Assembly (NCBI GenBank): GCA_025531455.1
Contig: JAMYHL010000056.1
Location: 202,144-266,143, forward strand
From: Apiotrichum sp. Y4204
Taxonomy: Eukaryota > Basidiomycota > Tremellomycetes > Trichosporonales > Trichosporonaceae
Length of the DNA: 64,000 nt
Direction: 5' to 3'
A program made the position numbers and the translations under genes. The notes beneath the pieces were generated by a model. That model searched no databases. It was not told where the DNA came from and was given only the letters and a program-made list of their open reading frames with translations. Shown here in pieces: positions 22,201 to 34,339 of the stretch. Every line of letters begins with the position of its first letter. Position 1 is the first letter of the stretch.

Positions 22201-22824
22201 CTGTAGAGCAAATTGGAGCGGGTGGTGCAAGAATCGATGCTGCAATCGTAAGTTAGCGTAACAGCCATCGCCTGACCCCAGATCAACACGCTGTATAAAC
22301 GCGCAATGGGACTTCAACGCTCCCCACACGACGTTCCATTGCCTCTTGCTTCTCCGTCACACCCACTGGACAATCTGTCGTCTGAGAGAGGGGGTCCAGT
22401 CCGCGAATCAGCTGACGCTCCTGCATCTCCATCGGCGAATGGTGTTCAGGATGTAGGGTGTGATCTACCATCCAAATCAGAACTTGGGGATGGCGAGCAT
22501 GTGCAAGTTCTGTTCGACAGGTACTTAGCAGAGACTTCTACTCATGCCACTGGTGAAGTCGGTGGTTATCCTGCACACTATTCGCCCCTCGCCAGAACCT
22601 CGACTCTGGGTGTCACTGGCGTTGATCCTTTCTCTGCCACCGCGAGTGGTTTTCCGACTGCTGGAGGGTCGACGGGGCCGTCTCTGGCTGGCCACGAAGT
22701 GAACTCCACCCAATACTGGCATAGCATTATTGATGGTGAGTTTCTCCACATCATGCCATGTCATCATCAGATTCTGACGATATTTTTAGCCATCACCGAG
22801 AGCGTAAAGCCCGGCGAAATGTAA
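19292..22824 (+). CDS. Zn2Cys6 transcription factor with fungal-specific regulatory domain
   Basis: Ten exons: 19292-20336, 20401-20618, 20666-20783, 20852-21084, 21204-21732, 21776-21936, 21986-22051, 22101-22247, 22282-22735, 22790-22824 (1001 residues). After an Arg/Asp/Glu-rich start and a Pro/Gly-rich region, KKKRRQ leads into FSCNECAKRKQKCNRQTPC with QHC and a last Cys (C-x2-C-x6-C-x5-C-x2-C-x8-C, residues 230-260), a complete zinc cluster. LSARVSKVEKMVNALLN is a likely dimerisation coil. Exons 3-8 encode the fungal_trans regulatory domain (LVDFFFEEVNHLQYPIDQRL, AAWLMFTTAVPLAMSMGLHL, LLIILHRPWF). It therefore acts in the nucleus; the target genes are unknown. The exon 5/6 join (GTGGGT to TTCAG, 43 nt) is inferred from frame. 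The exon 3 start could shift six bases later. Confidence 0.85.
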
Positions 22825-23276
22825 ACACGAACTCTGTAGCTGTAGCAGCAGACCATCTCTTGCCTCGCTCATCCGAGGAAACATACTATCTAATATTTGG
22901 ACTGTACGGATCTCCTTGTAATAATTCTTTCCCTCTTTATCTTTGGGCGCATTCATATACGGAACTATGCAACTGGTATCTGTGATAACTAAGTGCCACC
23001 GGCTGCGCGGCTCCACGTTGCAAGGACGAGGGGTGATTTGTCGTGTGTTGGGAGGGGTGAACAATCTTTTTAATGAGCGCCACATCGAGAGTACTCGTAC
23101 GACATCCAACAGTCCTTCTTCTTTATAGCCGCCGGAGTTCTTGGCCGATAAATTCGTCCTCTATCTATGGTATAGTTGCTGTTCTCATTCACCATGTAGA
23201 TCAAGGCGTCGATAGAGATCGAATTTCCCCTGAGTAGAACACGACACCTGATAATGCGGCACGATGGAGAAGAGAA

Positions 23277-23298
23277 GGGGGGGAGGGGGGGGGGGGGG
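23277..23298. repeat. Interrupted poly-G run
   Basis: Seven G, one A, fourteen G. Possible G-quadruplex former on the plus strand; length is also prone to assembly error. Confidence 0.8.
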
Positions 23299-24220
23299 CA
23301 ACGCTGAGAGCTCATCCCTGCAGCGTCTGATGATCGTGCTTTCTGTGGGTCGCGGGCGATAGCTGCCAACGAAGTTTTGCTCCAAGGCTACCTGCCACTT
23401 CACGGTGGCTCGACATTCGCGCTGCCACATTCCAGAGTGGGACTGAGATTCATCTTTAGCGTTGACGCTGTCAACATGAGAGAAAAAAGAAGAGAGAATA
23501 AAAAGAAGCACTCATCACAGTAACATCAGGGAGAATGAGGGAACATTAGTATCTACAGAGCACTGCAAGGTATCAGCGAGTGCCCATGCGAATGAGTGGA
23601 GCTGACAGATGAATGAGGTCGTCAGCACTGCCAATTAGAGTTGTCGGGGATCTGTGGCGGGTAGGGCAGGCACATTTTACGTGAGGTATCGGAACATATC
23701 TATTAAGTGATGCGACACGGTCTAGATCCCGCTGTCTGCAGAACAGTCACGAAAGAGTGGAGTGTTAGCAACATCGTGATCGACCGTCATCTCCTCTCCC
23801 CGTCGTTCCGATGTTGTCGACACCAAAGAGCTCATATAATATAGCAATATGAACTGAGAACTCTGTTGAGAACCGAAAGAATGCAATAAAAAAGGAATGA
23901 CCGAGGCTGCCCACCGTGTTCCTGAAGGCTCTCGGACATGCGGCTCTTGAAGTGGAATGACGGCAATCAGAGTGGACAGGCAGTGTGGACTTTATGGACC
24001 GGGGTTGATTGTGGTGGACGGGCAACAAGTGGGAGGCCGATAGGTAGGTGACCGCATAATCAGAGGAGTGGATCTGTGGCTTCCGTGGGTGATCGGCGGC
24101 CGAAGGGGGCGCGCGAGGGCATGGTAAAACCGGTAAAGTCTCGGCATAGAGAAAGCCTGGAGGGTCCAGACTCGTGTGCATTCCCTGTAGCCCGTATCCC
24201 TGCGGCCTGTGGTCTGTGAT

Positions 24221-24260
24221 GCTGCATGCAGCATGCAGCATGCTGCATGCTGCGTGCTGC
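24221..24260. repeat. GCATGC-type near-perfect palindrome
   Basis: Centred between 24240 and 24241. The inner 13 bases on each side pair perfectly, and extension to 20 per arm has only two mismatches. It is built from GCAGCAT and ATGCTGC units, so the strand can fold into a long hairpin with almost no loop. Confidence 0.85.
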
Positions 24261-27200
24261 ACAACTGCACACTCCATGTGTTCGAGTGGGTTCACCCTCT
24301 GGGCCCATCGGACTCACTTCGGGTACAATATACAATTAGGATTTAGATTGTCGATACCATGAGACGATAAAGGCTTTTCTTAGTAAGGTCCTTGGATAAC
24401 TAGTCTGGGTCGTGTGCAGTTGTTCCCTGTCATGCCAAATGACGACATCTCTTATGTAATAATAGCAATTGCTGTTGTCACAACGGGCATGCGCGGCATC
24501 GGCACAAGGGGTTTCGGTGCCTGCCGGCCGTTCCTGAGGACCAGACCCTGCTATACGGCCGAGCTAGCCGAGGGATGAACCCTATTGGCTCCATTGGCTA
24601 CACCTTCCTGAGGGGCCCGATTACCATTCTTGTTGATAAAAGATATAAATGATCGCTGGTGGCTATTAATTATCCTTATCTTGGATTATCATGCTTCGTC
24701 TTGCGGCCAAATTTCGCCACAAACGCGGCGATAGCGGGAGATACGGTGATAACATCTAACATGCCGAGCCAGGTCTTGTCGCCGGACTCGCCGAGTTTGG
24801 CATGGATAAGCGAACAACAACCAGTTCAGGCCATTCAGTCAGTCCGCTATCGGCCGGAGCGGAACCTGATAGAGCACATGCAGATCAGATCTATCCAGAT
24901 GGTAAGCGCATGCTCCCGATGGTAGGGGCAATGTGGCGCATTTTGGCAATTGCAGTTCAGCATGTCAGCAAGCAGCACATCCGCGTAGTAAGGGTACATG
25001 ATCACATGAGAACCATTGCGAACTGCCCATTGCTGAATCGGGATTGGGTCCGACCCGTCCAACGAATCGCAGATCAGCTTTCTACGACGTGCTTGTCCTG
25101 ATTGCAGAACGCACTCGTGCTGGCTTAACCTCTAAGTGCTCTGAACACTCCCCAGGTGGAACTGCCCCGCCGTCCCTCTGGCCCTCTATGAGCTCTGCCG
25201 CCGCACACTGATCCGTCTGCTTCTACATTTTTAATACTTGTCCGCTGGGTCCGCTCGGGCCGCTGTCGCTGCACCTCGATCCAGCATGCGCGACATTCCA
25301 CCCCCTGTCCGCTCAGGACCCGCTCGATCCGCTCACAAGATGTGGACATGAGGATCGGTGGCGCAAACTGCGGAATGCGATTGCAGCGGGGTACGAGGCC
25401 ATGCCCGTGCCTCCCCCCTGTCGTCCGACGCCCTATTGTGCACACACAATAGTCATCGAACGTGCTGCGATTGTCTTAAGCACAAGTCATTGCGCCATGG
25501 TCCAGTGACTCATTTTGATAGCAATCATAATAACTCACAACAAAGTATCACAGCGTACAGCTATAGGGCCAGCGCCTGAGGGAAGGTCACCTAGAGTGGT
25601 GCCGTATCCGCCGAGAAAGAGACACGGACGCCAATGACATTGGTGCTCGATACGAGTGCCTCTTTCGTATCAGCTGGCCCCGAAACCTCCGGCTCTCATG
25701 GACTGATTGTCATGTCTGGGGATATCTTTCCATGATAACCCAATGTCGGTCAGCAGAATTCAGGTCCATCGCGTTGGTGCTAAATCACCGCCCGACGAAC
25801 CGAAGCCAACCTGCCCGCTTGATCGCGCTTGAACAGATGCACTGAACATCTGATACTCTGATAGTGGAGGGTCAGCTTTTGGGACAGCGCAGACCGGGAT
25901 GTCATGGCCCAAAAAGTCCCCTGTGATCCTAACGGTCCATTAAAGAGCCAGCACCTTCGATTCGTACTGCCTGGGCGGTTGATTAAGACAGAGGGCGGCA
26001 TGCGCCACAGGCCACACATTGACGAACCCATGCGACAACGAAAGACAGAAGCACTCAAGGAACTCCCACTTTCTATCAGGGGCCGTGGACCCGTGTGTTG
26101 CATGTTACATGTGTTGCCTAATTGCCTGTCGCGCTTTGTCGCGTTGGCACGTCTGCAGATTCCGGTATGGAGGGTTCTCTTGGAATTAGTAGCAGTAGGG
26201 AGGTGAACAATGTCGTGAGGTGGCGCGAGGTGTCGGGCGCGTAGTAGTGCCTCCGAACCTGACGATAAGGAGCGGCTGGGCGGTCCGTTGTATGCTGGAC
26301 GCGTTGGACATGTACTACACAGTAGCTGAGACCGAATGGCCTATCTGCACTACAACTGTTCTCGCCCCCCTGCTCATGTTGCCATCATTATTTCCTCTGT
26401 GGTTCCTTTATTGGACTATCTCTACTCACAGCGTGTGAATGCAATGATGGCGGATATGTAGATGCCACGATGAGCTAGTGCAATCGCGGAACTTCATACC
26501 TTCGTGATCATAGCCATGCATAGCCTTGAGGTATATAACAAGGAGGTAACTCGATGGCCATGAGCCTTGCTGGTGTGAGGGTGTGGGAGATATAGATAAT
26601 GGCGCACTCTAGATATACGATTTGCTCGTGGATACAAAACACCGCATGCATCTCCGGTAGTCCGGGTAGTGCGGTGAATGGTCCGAGGATCGGGGAAGGC
26701 CGGAGGATGACCGCATCTCGGCTTTGTCGCTGCAGGCGTCATAGATTACGGGGCAAGCCCTGTAGCGTGGATCCGTGGATCATCCGGATCAGCGGGGTGG
26801 CAGATTACAGATTTCACTGAATCCTTTCCCTTTGCCCTTTGGCCGTTGCCCTTTGGCGCTTTTGCAGATTGGGGGCCTCGTGGGCCCGTGGGCCGAGGGC
26901 GCGAGCTCGCGAGGGCAAAAGACCCCGACCATGGAATCGCCAGGCACCGATGATCGTTTGATCTGTGACCCAGTGACCAATGAGCGTCACCTTCACCTCT
27001 ACCATGCGGCAATGCGCCGGGGGGATGCCGAGCATGCCGAGACTCTCGTTCCATTCTCCACCACCCGTGTAGTGGCCGTACTGGCCAGGTGCATGGCGCG
27101 CAACACGGCGCATACGCTGCACATGATGTCCGGTGCAACGGTGTGTGCTGCCCTGCTGGTGCGCCGTCCCGTTGCGACACGCCACACTGATTGGGACTAC

Positions 27201-28172
27201 TGTGCTTCTACTACTGTAGCCGAGACATTCGGCTTTTCAGCAGTCCACGCATTAACCCGGGTACTCTACCGTGTGATCCCGCCAATTCTTCGTTTTGACT
27301 GGCCCGGAGTACCGGAGTACCGGGTTTGGGTCGGATATAGCCAGCCCATTTGGACAATCCCCATCGTGCTGCGACTGAATCTACCCTGAGATTACGAGTG
27401 AAAACCGAGCATACCGAGCACCCGGGGACCAGCAGCAGTGGCATTTCGAAAAATCCTCATACCCATACTCTTGATCAAGTTTTCCGTTCAGGAGATCAGA
27501 GGACCGATTGCAAAAGTCTATGCATCTGCCCTCGCTCGAGACCAGATTGTGAGGACACACGCAGGCCAGAGAAGCAGAAACCGTTGATATGAAAGCTGGA
27601 AAGCGGCGCGAGAAAAGGATACAAAAAAAAAAGGACACCTTTTTAAGCGATGCCGTTGCCTTTTACCGGTCATACGCACCGTCAGTGCACCATCTGATAA
27701 GGGTCCCCGCGGCCCAGTGCGCGGCAGTTCCGAGCTCCTTGCCGAATGAAAGGAAGCCATCGTAGTCCGATGAGGTGTCCCGTATCTGGAGTTCTCTACA
27801 GTTCGTGTGGAGTACCATTCTGACTGATACAGCGTTCGCTATGGTTGGCCATCGGGTCGCGCACGACACCTGTCTAGCTGTCATATGGTTGCTAGCTATG
27901 AGTGGGTCCAGCGACTCCAACAGTGATGTTATCAACGATCTATTGGCTGCTTAATACCGGGTTGGGCTTGCTCCGGATCGGCTTTGGCTCCTCAGATCGC
28001 TTAGACAGTACCACAATTTGTTTTTTGGTGTTTGGGCATCGCTCATCGTGCTGCTGCCCTGCAGGATCAGAGGGTTCTCGAAGAAAAGGTCCGCGCGGCT
28101 AGCCCGGCGGTCACCCAAGCATACACCAAGCTACCAAGGCAAGTGTTGCATGTTGTGCACATTGGGTGGGGG

Positions 28173-28200
28173 TTTTTTTTTTTTTTTTTTTTTTTTTTTT
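28173..28200. repeat. Poly-T run of 28
   Basis: Twenty-eight consecutive T, followed by CCC, T6 and another T6 before an AG. On the minus strand it is a poly-A tract. It could be a retroposed poly-A tail or simple slippage expansion; no matching element body is recognised on either side. Confidence 0.85.
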
Positions 28201-29067
28201 CCCTTTTTTCTTGTTTTTTAGCGGTGTTTGATGTGTGCCAGCCGCCCGCATCTTGCCATTCTTGTCTAATCTCTTGCCCCTTTGCCCTGCCATGGCCTGC
28301 CACTTGTGTACCTTGCGCCCGTGCACCGCGGCGTCCTGATATCATTGCCCTCGTTGTTGCGCCCTGCCGGGCTCTATCACCTTTGTGCCATGCCACATAT
28401 GCCACAGAAAAATGGCCTGTGGCCGGTGTGTGGCCGGTGGCGGTGAATCTGTTGTGCTGTCGCTGCCGCGCTGTCGATCCCAGTCCCGCGGTCTATCCCG
28501 TGCCCAGCACACCCTTGCATACTTTGTGTCATTGATAATTCGATAAAAATCGCGATATGCAGCCCACAATGTCATCTTGATCACTATCGTCCTAATGCGC
28601 CTATGCATTATGTCGCGGAACGCATCGACGCATATCAATCAAGTCTGTTGGTACTTCTAAGGCGCATCATTCCGGTGGTGATCGCACTCGCAGCTAGGAG
28701 AGGGATTGGGGGAGGGGGGGAAGGGTGCATCAATAGAACAGAAAGGCGGGCGAGCGAGCACAGAGAGAGAGACAGGAAGAGAGGGCCGGAGAGTGACGAA
28801 TGTGTAGAAACGAGCAAGATAGCAGACTATCTGAACAATTACGGTATAACGGATATGAGCGATTCTGTTTTGGGCTATGTCTCAGGTCCCACCGCCTGGT
28901 GTCACTTTGTGCCACTGGCCGACTGGCCAACCAGCCGTCGGGAGATATCAAATCAAATCAAATCAATATCAATCAGCGGAGGCAAGGCGGACCCGAGCGC
29001 CGAGTGGGCCGTGTGGCCTTGTGGCCATCTATACCGCCATCTAATCAGTCTGCTCATCCTGCGGTTT

Positions 29068-29117
29068 CCCCCCCCCCCCCCCCCCGCCCCCCCCCCCCCC
29101 CCCCCCCCCCCTCCCCC
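29068..29117. repeat. Poly-C tract
   Basis: C18, G, C25, T, C5. The minus strand is G-rich and could form a quadruplex. The exact length is uncertain in any assembly. Confidence 0.85.
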
Positions 29118-30668
29118 GGAACAACATGCCCGACACTTGTGATCCTGTGATGCTGTGATCCCGTGCCCAACAAACTTTGACCGCGCTTCTCTCGCCACGC
29201 CTATCAAGTCACCCATTAATTACCGCTTTTACATTATCAAAAGTGCTTAAGTTGTTTTCGACTGTGTAATCCATGCAAAACGCATACACACTCTGCCAAA
29301 CTTGACCAAAAGAGGATAAACTTAGCGGCGGATAGAACATCCTAGCCTGCGGTCTGTTGTCTGTAGAGTCTCTCCTCTCACACCCCCCCTCTCGGTCTCC
29401 TGGAAGCTCACTCGGCCCACCTGGCGCTTGCGGTCGTCCAATCTTACCCCCCCTTCCTGCTGTCCTCTGATTTGCCAACAGTAAGACATCGGTCGTGCGG
29501 TTACATGCCGAGTTGACGATACCAATAATCATCCCCCATCCGTTCTCGCCGTCACACAATTCACCATTCCTCTCTGCTCTAACCATCTTGCCACCCGCGA
29601 TTTTCCCACAATCCACAATCTATCTCCCGATTCGCCATCTGCTGCTGCATTTTGCATCCTGGACGGCGCAATAAGCTGTGCATGGATCTTGCATTGGCCA
29701 AGTAGCCAACCTTGGACAACGTAGACGGAGCATAAGCTGAATCAACTCGACATACCTGGACGATCAGTCTGTCCCTGCACAGCAAACAACATTGTCGAAA
29801 CCGCGCCGACTCCGACGTTCGACGTTTGGCACTTTCCTTGCAGAGTCATTGAAGTGCGAGTCTCATCAGTGCGTACAACTGTTCACGTTTGGGGACTCGG
29901 GGGCCTGGGAGAGCTCGACGACAGCTGCCTTTTTCATATTATCAAGGCAATCAATAGCCGTGCAGGCAGCCGTGCTCGCTTCCTCGGACATGCAGGATAG
30001 ACATACTTGCTGTCTTGGGAGGTTTGCTTTGTATGTTATCTCGGCCATGCCATTGCCCGGTACACATATAAGGCTTGCATGCTTTTGATTGTTGCTTTGG
30101 GTGGTTGTTTGCAGTGGTTGTCACAGCGTGATCGTTTGTCTTCCCACTATCTGTCCTGTTACATATCCTCTCCGATTCCCTCCCCCCCAACCCCCCCCTG
30201 GCCCCTTGCCCCCTTTCTCCTCTCTGGTATTTTTCACGGCTCCTGGCCCTGGAGGCGATTATCAATCGCATCCATCCATTCGTTTATCATCGTAATCTCT
30301 ACCATCTATTCTCAGTATCCAAACCTCACCACCTCCATCTCTGTTGTCATCGCCATCGGGATTACACTTACACGCCCTCCCATCTTTCCACATGCACTTT
30401 GGCATTCTCGGTAAACTGTTGCTTACACCACATCAGACAGGAGACCAAATCGAAATCAATTCGGTCACAACCTCCCATCGCCCCCAAGGCACCAACGGAT
30501 AGTTCGGATCCATCCGCAGATAACGCCGCGCCGGGCTAGGGGAATCCAATTTTGGCGGAGCCCACCCAAGTACCCAAGTACTCAAGTCCACGTTGTCACA
30601 GAAAGCGGATCAGAGCCGGGGTACACACTACTCTCTCTCTCTCACTCTCGAATCCGGGTATCGTCCTC

Positions 30669-30718
30669 CCCCACCTACCACCACCACCCCACCACCCCCA
30701 CCACACCACACCACACAG
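30669..30718. repeat. CCA/CACCA microsatellite
   Basis: Degenerate CCACCA and CCACA units in the presumed leader region of the GATA factor. Confidence 0.7.
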
Positions 30719-30847
30719 CCCCATCCCCCTTTCTGCTCGCTGTTGCTGTGCATGAAGTCTTCAGGTCTAATCGATCTCCTCATTTGCACCGTTACTCGCA
30801 CAAAACAACAAAACACACGCAGCACACCTTAACGGTCGGCCTTTCAC

Positions 30848-30919
30848 CCATCCATCCATCCATCCATCCATCCATTCATCCATCCATTCATCCATCCCCA
30901 CCCATCCATTCATTCATCC
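30848..30919. repeat. (ATCC)n microsatellite
   Basis: About eighteen tetranucleotide units of CATC/CATT type with few interruptions, lying about 450 bases upstream of the GATA factor start codon. Confidence 0.85.
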
Positions 30920-31373
30920 GCGTATCCACGCATCCATCTTCTATCCGGCAGCAACCAGTGCGTCCGTGATATAACCTCGTCAGTATTGATCCTTCTTCCT
31001 CCACCATAGGATTTTTTTTGTCCTTTTTGTTTTCTTATCAGTCGCCTTCCCTTTGGCAGCCAGATTGCCACCACAACCAGTGCGTCGTCTGTCGTCAATC
31101 GCACATGTACTCCGCAGTCCCACCGGCATTTTCGCATCCTGGATAATACATTGTTTTGTCACAATCCGAGCCCTGATAGCGTCGTGTGGAAAGGCACGCC
31201 TAAAGTGTAGTGTTACTGCGCCGCTTCGCACAGGCGTGTGCGATTTGGCTTGTCTATCCGCCAGACGATTCTTATCTACATCCCATCTCTCCCTCAGTCC
31301 TCCATCTTGCATTACATCTAATCCTGCCTATATCCATCATCTCTGTTTATTCCGACTAACGCGTGCAGGCACC

Positions 31374-34339
31374 ATGTCGACCGGGCCAGGAGCTTCTCCC
31401 CTCCAATCCACCACCACCCCTGCCTCCCCCACCACCTCAACAAAACATTCGCCAAGGGCACCGGGTTCGGCTCCCTTGTCTCCCATCGCAGGGACCACCT
31501 CGCTCGCATATCATCGTTTTGCGGGTCCTCGTATCTCGGACACCCGTGGTTCATTGTCAAACCAGCCCGAGGAGGAGGAAGACGAGCTGGACGACGACGA
31601 CGGACCTAGTGCTCCTCAACCTCCGACATCCGCATCTATCACTCGTCACGAATTCCCGCCGCGTAACGGCGAGTCGAACGTAGCCCCCGCTCCAGCCTCC
31701 GATATCCCGATGAGTTCGTGGAGGGCAAAATGTGGACGCTCATGGGGTGCCGGCTTTGGCCCATCAAATGAACGAGGTGGCGAAGACGACACCCCAGATC
31801 CTGAAACTCCTGGCCCGCACACCGGCCCATCTGAGCCTCCCTCGGTTCTGCCTTCGCGCGCGAGCTCCGTGCAGCCCAAGGATGAACTCGAGTCCGTTAC
31901 TGGACGTAGCATGCAAGCCGACGATGACATGCACGGTCCTCGACGTGTCCCTCGGCGGTCCGGAGTAAAGAAGGAAGACGACGAGAATCGGGCTAAGAAG
32001 CGGAGGTCGCTTGCACCAATGTCGACTTCACCGCCACCACTACCAGAATCCGACCATGCCGCCCCAGGGACTTGTCCTGGTGATGGCCGTTGCAATGGCG
32101 CTGGTGGAAAGTCTGCTTGCGAGGGCTGTCCAACATACAACAACTCCTTGGCCGCTCAAAGCGCGATGACTGGATCTTGTGCAGGTCCTGCCGAGGGCAT
32201 TGACCGACCGCGGAAGGCATCCCCCACTGACCGTCCGAATCCGTGGGGCCTGGGCTTGATGTCTGGTCTTTCGAGGCAAGGCGGCCCCAACGACCGTTAT
32301 CCTCCCAATTCTCAACAAGGTCCGGCTACGCAGTCCGGCGCATCTACTCCGGCAAAGGGCAGGGCCTCGCCGGAGTCCGATCCTCCCGAAAAATCACAGC
32401 AGCCTGGAGGGACCCCTGCGGGCAACGGTTTGGCCGCGACCCCAATCGGCATGAGCTGTCGCAACTGCGGTACAAGTACGACCCCACTCTGGCGCCGTGA
32501 CGAGGAAGGTCGCCCTCAGTGCAACGCTTGCGGCCTCTACCACAAGCTCCATGGCGTGCCGCGGCCAGTCGCCATGAAGAAGACGGTTATCAAGCGTCGG
32601 AAACGTGTTCCTGCTGTGGCTGCTGCAAGCGCGCCTGCCGGCCGTGGCGGATCTCAGAGTGCCACCGCTTCTCCTGGAGGCGCTGTCACATCCATGCCTG
32701 GTGGACACGGCGGTCCCAACTCTGGCTATCCGGGGGACGACAAGTCGCGAGGTTACCAAGCGATGAGTTCATCACCCTGGGGTGCTGGAGGGCCACAGCG
32801 CGACCTTGGTCGTAAGGGTGTTCCCCTTATCATCCCGACATCAGGTGCTGCAGCAAATGCTGAACGCAAGAAGCCTTGGTGGATAGAGGACCGTCGTGAG
32901 GAAAAGGAACACGGGCAAGAGGTGAGAATATGGGCCTGCATACATCGCTTACACTGCAGATTTCGCATCAGCTTGCAGCCGAAACTTTGCTTTCCATCGC
33001 CCCCCAGACAAAGGTCGTCTCCGCCAGCCGCTCTCCTGAGCTCCGCGACAAAGGTCATCGGCCAATGGACGTCGACAAGGATGACGAGCCTCGCGGAGTG
33101 AAGCGCAAGTCGGAAGACGACCCTCGTCTGCCGAGCGCACACAGCCTTGGGCTCGTTGGATTAGTTGGAGAGAAGGACCGTGATCGTTCACGAGAACGCT
33201 ATTCTCGCTCGCCGTTGGCGCAAACTACCGACGGTCGGCAGGCCGCCGGCTCTGCTGCCGCCTCTGCCACGGGGGCTTCTTCGGCCCCTCGAGGAACAAA
33301 TGCCTCTGGGTATTCGGGCGCCAGCCCTCGTTACTCGATTTATGGCCCCAATCCGCGGGAGTCGGCCAATGCTATCTCGTCACCCTGGTCCAATCTTTCC
33401 ACGAGTAGATATGGAGGTTTCAGTTTCGGCAGGCGGGATTTGGCGACGCCTCCCACAGCCGCTGCGAACGCCGGTGCGACGCCATCGTCTACGTCTAAGC
33501 CGAATCAGATGTCACCGCCTCGTCGTGTATCGCCCGAGCCACCTCGCGATTCGTTGCGCTACATCAGTTCCGCCCTCCCTCCCTCAGCGTACGGACAGCA
33601 TTACAGTATGGGACGCCGTGAACTGGCCGAGCACCGCGAACAGCTCCGTGAAGGCAAGCGCTGGTTGGAGGGTATGCTTGCGAGGACCGAGAAACTCATG
33701 TCAATGGTGGACAGCAAGATTGCATCCGCCAATGAGGCGTCCACTGTCAATGCTTCAGCACCGTCCACGGCACCACCGACTCGTCATAACAATCACAACG
33801 AGGACTGGGAATTTGAAGAGCGCGAGCGGCAGCGGCAGAAAGAGTTTCAGCGTTTGGAGGAGGAGGCGCAGCGTGACAGACGGGAAAAGGAGAGACGGGA
33901 CAAGGAACGTCATCAGCAAGACCGTCGTGTGCCTTCGAACGCGCCGGCCCAGCCGGATCGAGAACGCGACCGGGACCGAGACCGAGAGCGCGAGCGCGAG
34001 GGCCACCATGGAGTATATGACCGCGAACCGTTCGGGAGCCGTCCCACCCCGCACGACAAGGCCGACATGGACCGTCGCGATATCGTCGCCAGTGGTCGTC
34101 GCGTTGGGAACGCCTCACCTCCTAATGCCAACGGACGGCCGACACCCGTTGGTAGCGAACGGGGCTCCCATGGGGCCCATGAGCGTACCAGCGGGTCCAC
34201 ACCTGGCAGCAATGGAGCCGCGCTCAAGACTGGTCCCTGGGAAGGAGAGTCCAGCCCTGGTAGTGTAGCGCTTCCGCGCCGTGAGCCAGTGAGCAGTCGC
34301 CTTGGCCGAGGACTATGGGCGTTTGATGCCAGAGGTTGA
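31374..34339 (+). CDS. CIR1: Iron-responsive GATA transcription factor, Cir1/SRE type
   Basis: Exons 31374-32921 and 32960-34339 (975 residues). Residues 234-252 are [19 protein letters not shown], exactly the C-x5-C-x8-C-x2-C iron-sensing cysteine-rich region of the Urbs1/SRE/Fep1/Sfu1 family. It is followed at 362-386 by one GATA finger ([14 protein letters not shown] ... CNACG, C-x2-C-x17-C-x2-C) and a basic [11 protein letters not shown] tail. Family members usually have two fingers flanking the cysteine-rich region. Here the N-terminal one is absent, as in Cryptococcus Cir1, where the protein controls iron uptake genes. The C-terminal half is Ser/Pro-rich with a coiled coil ([20 protein letters not shown]) and a strongly charged Arg/Asp/Glu segment. 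The acceptor is uncertain: a 38-nt intron adds [15 protein letters not shown], while an alternative at 33007/33008 removes it. A 5'-UTR intron probably ends just before the ATG. Confidence 0.88.

Larger units (their letters stand above)
22825..31373. other. Large gene-poor region with homopolymers and microsatellites
   Basis: No recognisable coding exon in about 8.5 kb. It contains G, T and C homopolymers, a 40-nt near-palindrome at 24221-24260, CA-rich and ATCC-type microsatellites, and from about 29400 a pyrimidine-rich stretch that is probably the promoter and leader of the GATA factor. A likely 5'-UTR intron ends just before that gene's ATG (GACTAAC branch-like sequence and GTGCAG, about 31356-31369). 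Frames up to 179 codons overlap on both strands and have no family resemblance. Confidence 0.5.

Noticed and set aside
22771..22985. Alternative last exon of the Zn2Cys6 gene using the CATCATCAG acceptor
   Set aside because: It would need a 35-nt intron and lacks a branch site; the ATTTTTAG acceptor has TTCTGAC upstream and gives a 54-nt intron.
23765..24295. 176-codon minus-strand frame with repeated HAACSML
   Set aside because: The repetition is the translated GCATGC palindrome, not a protein repeat.
27663..27935. 90-codon minus-strand frame
   Set aside because: Looks moderately protein-like, but no family recognised and nothing supports transcription.
28603..29142. 179-codon frame ending in poly-proline
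   Set aside because: The proline run is only the translated C tract, and the rest has no family signature.
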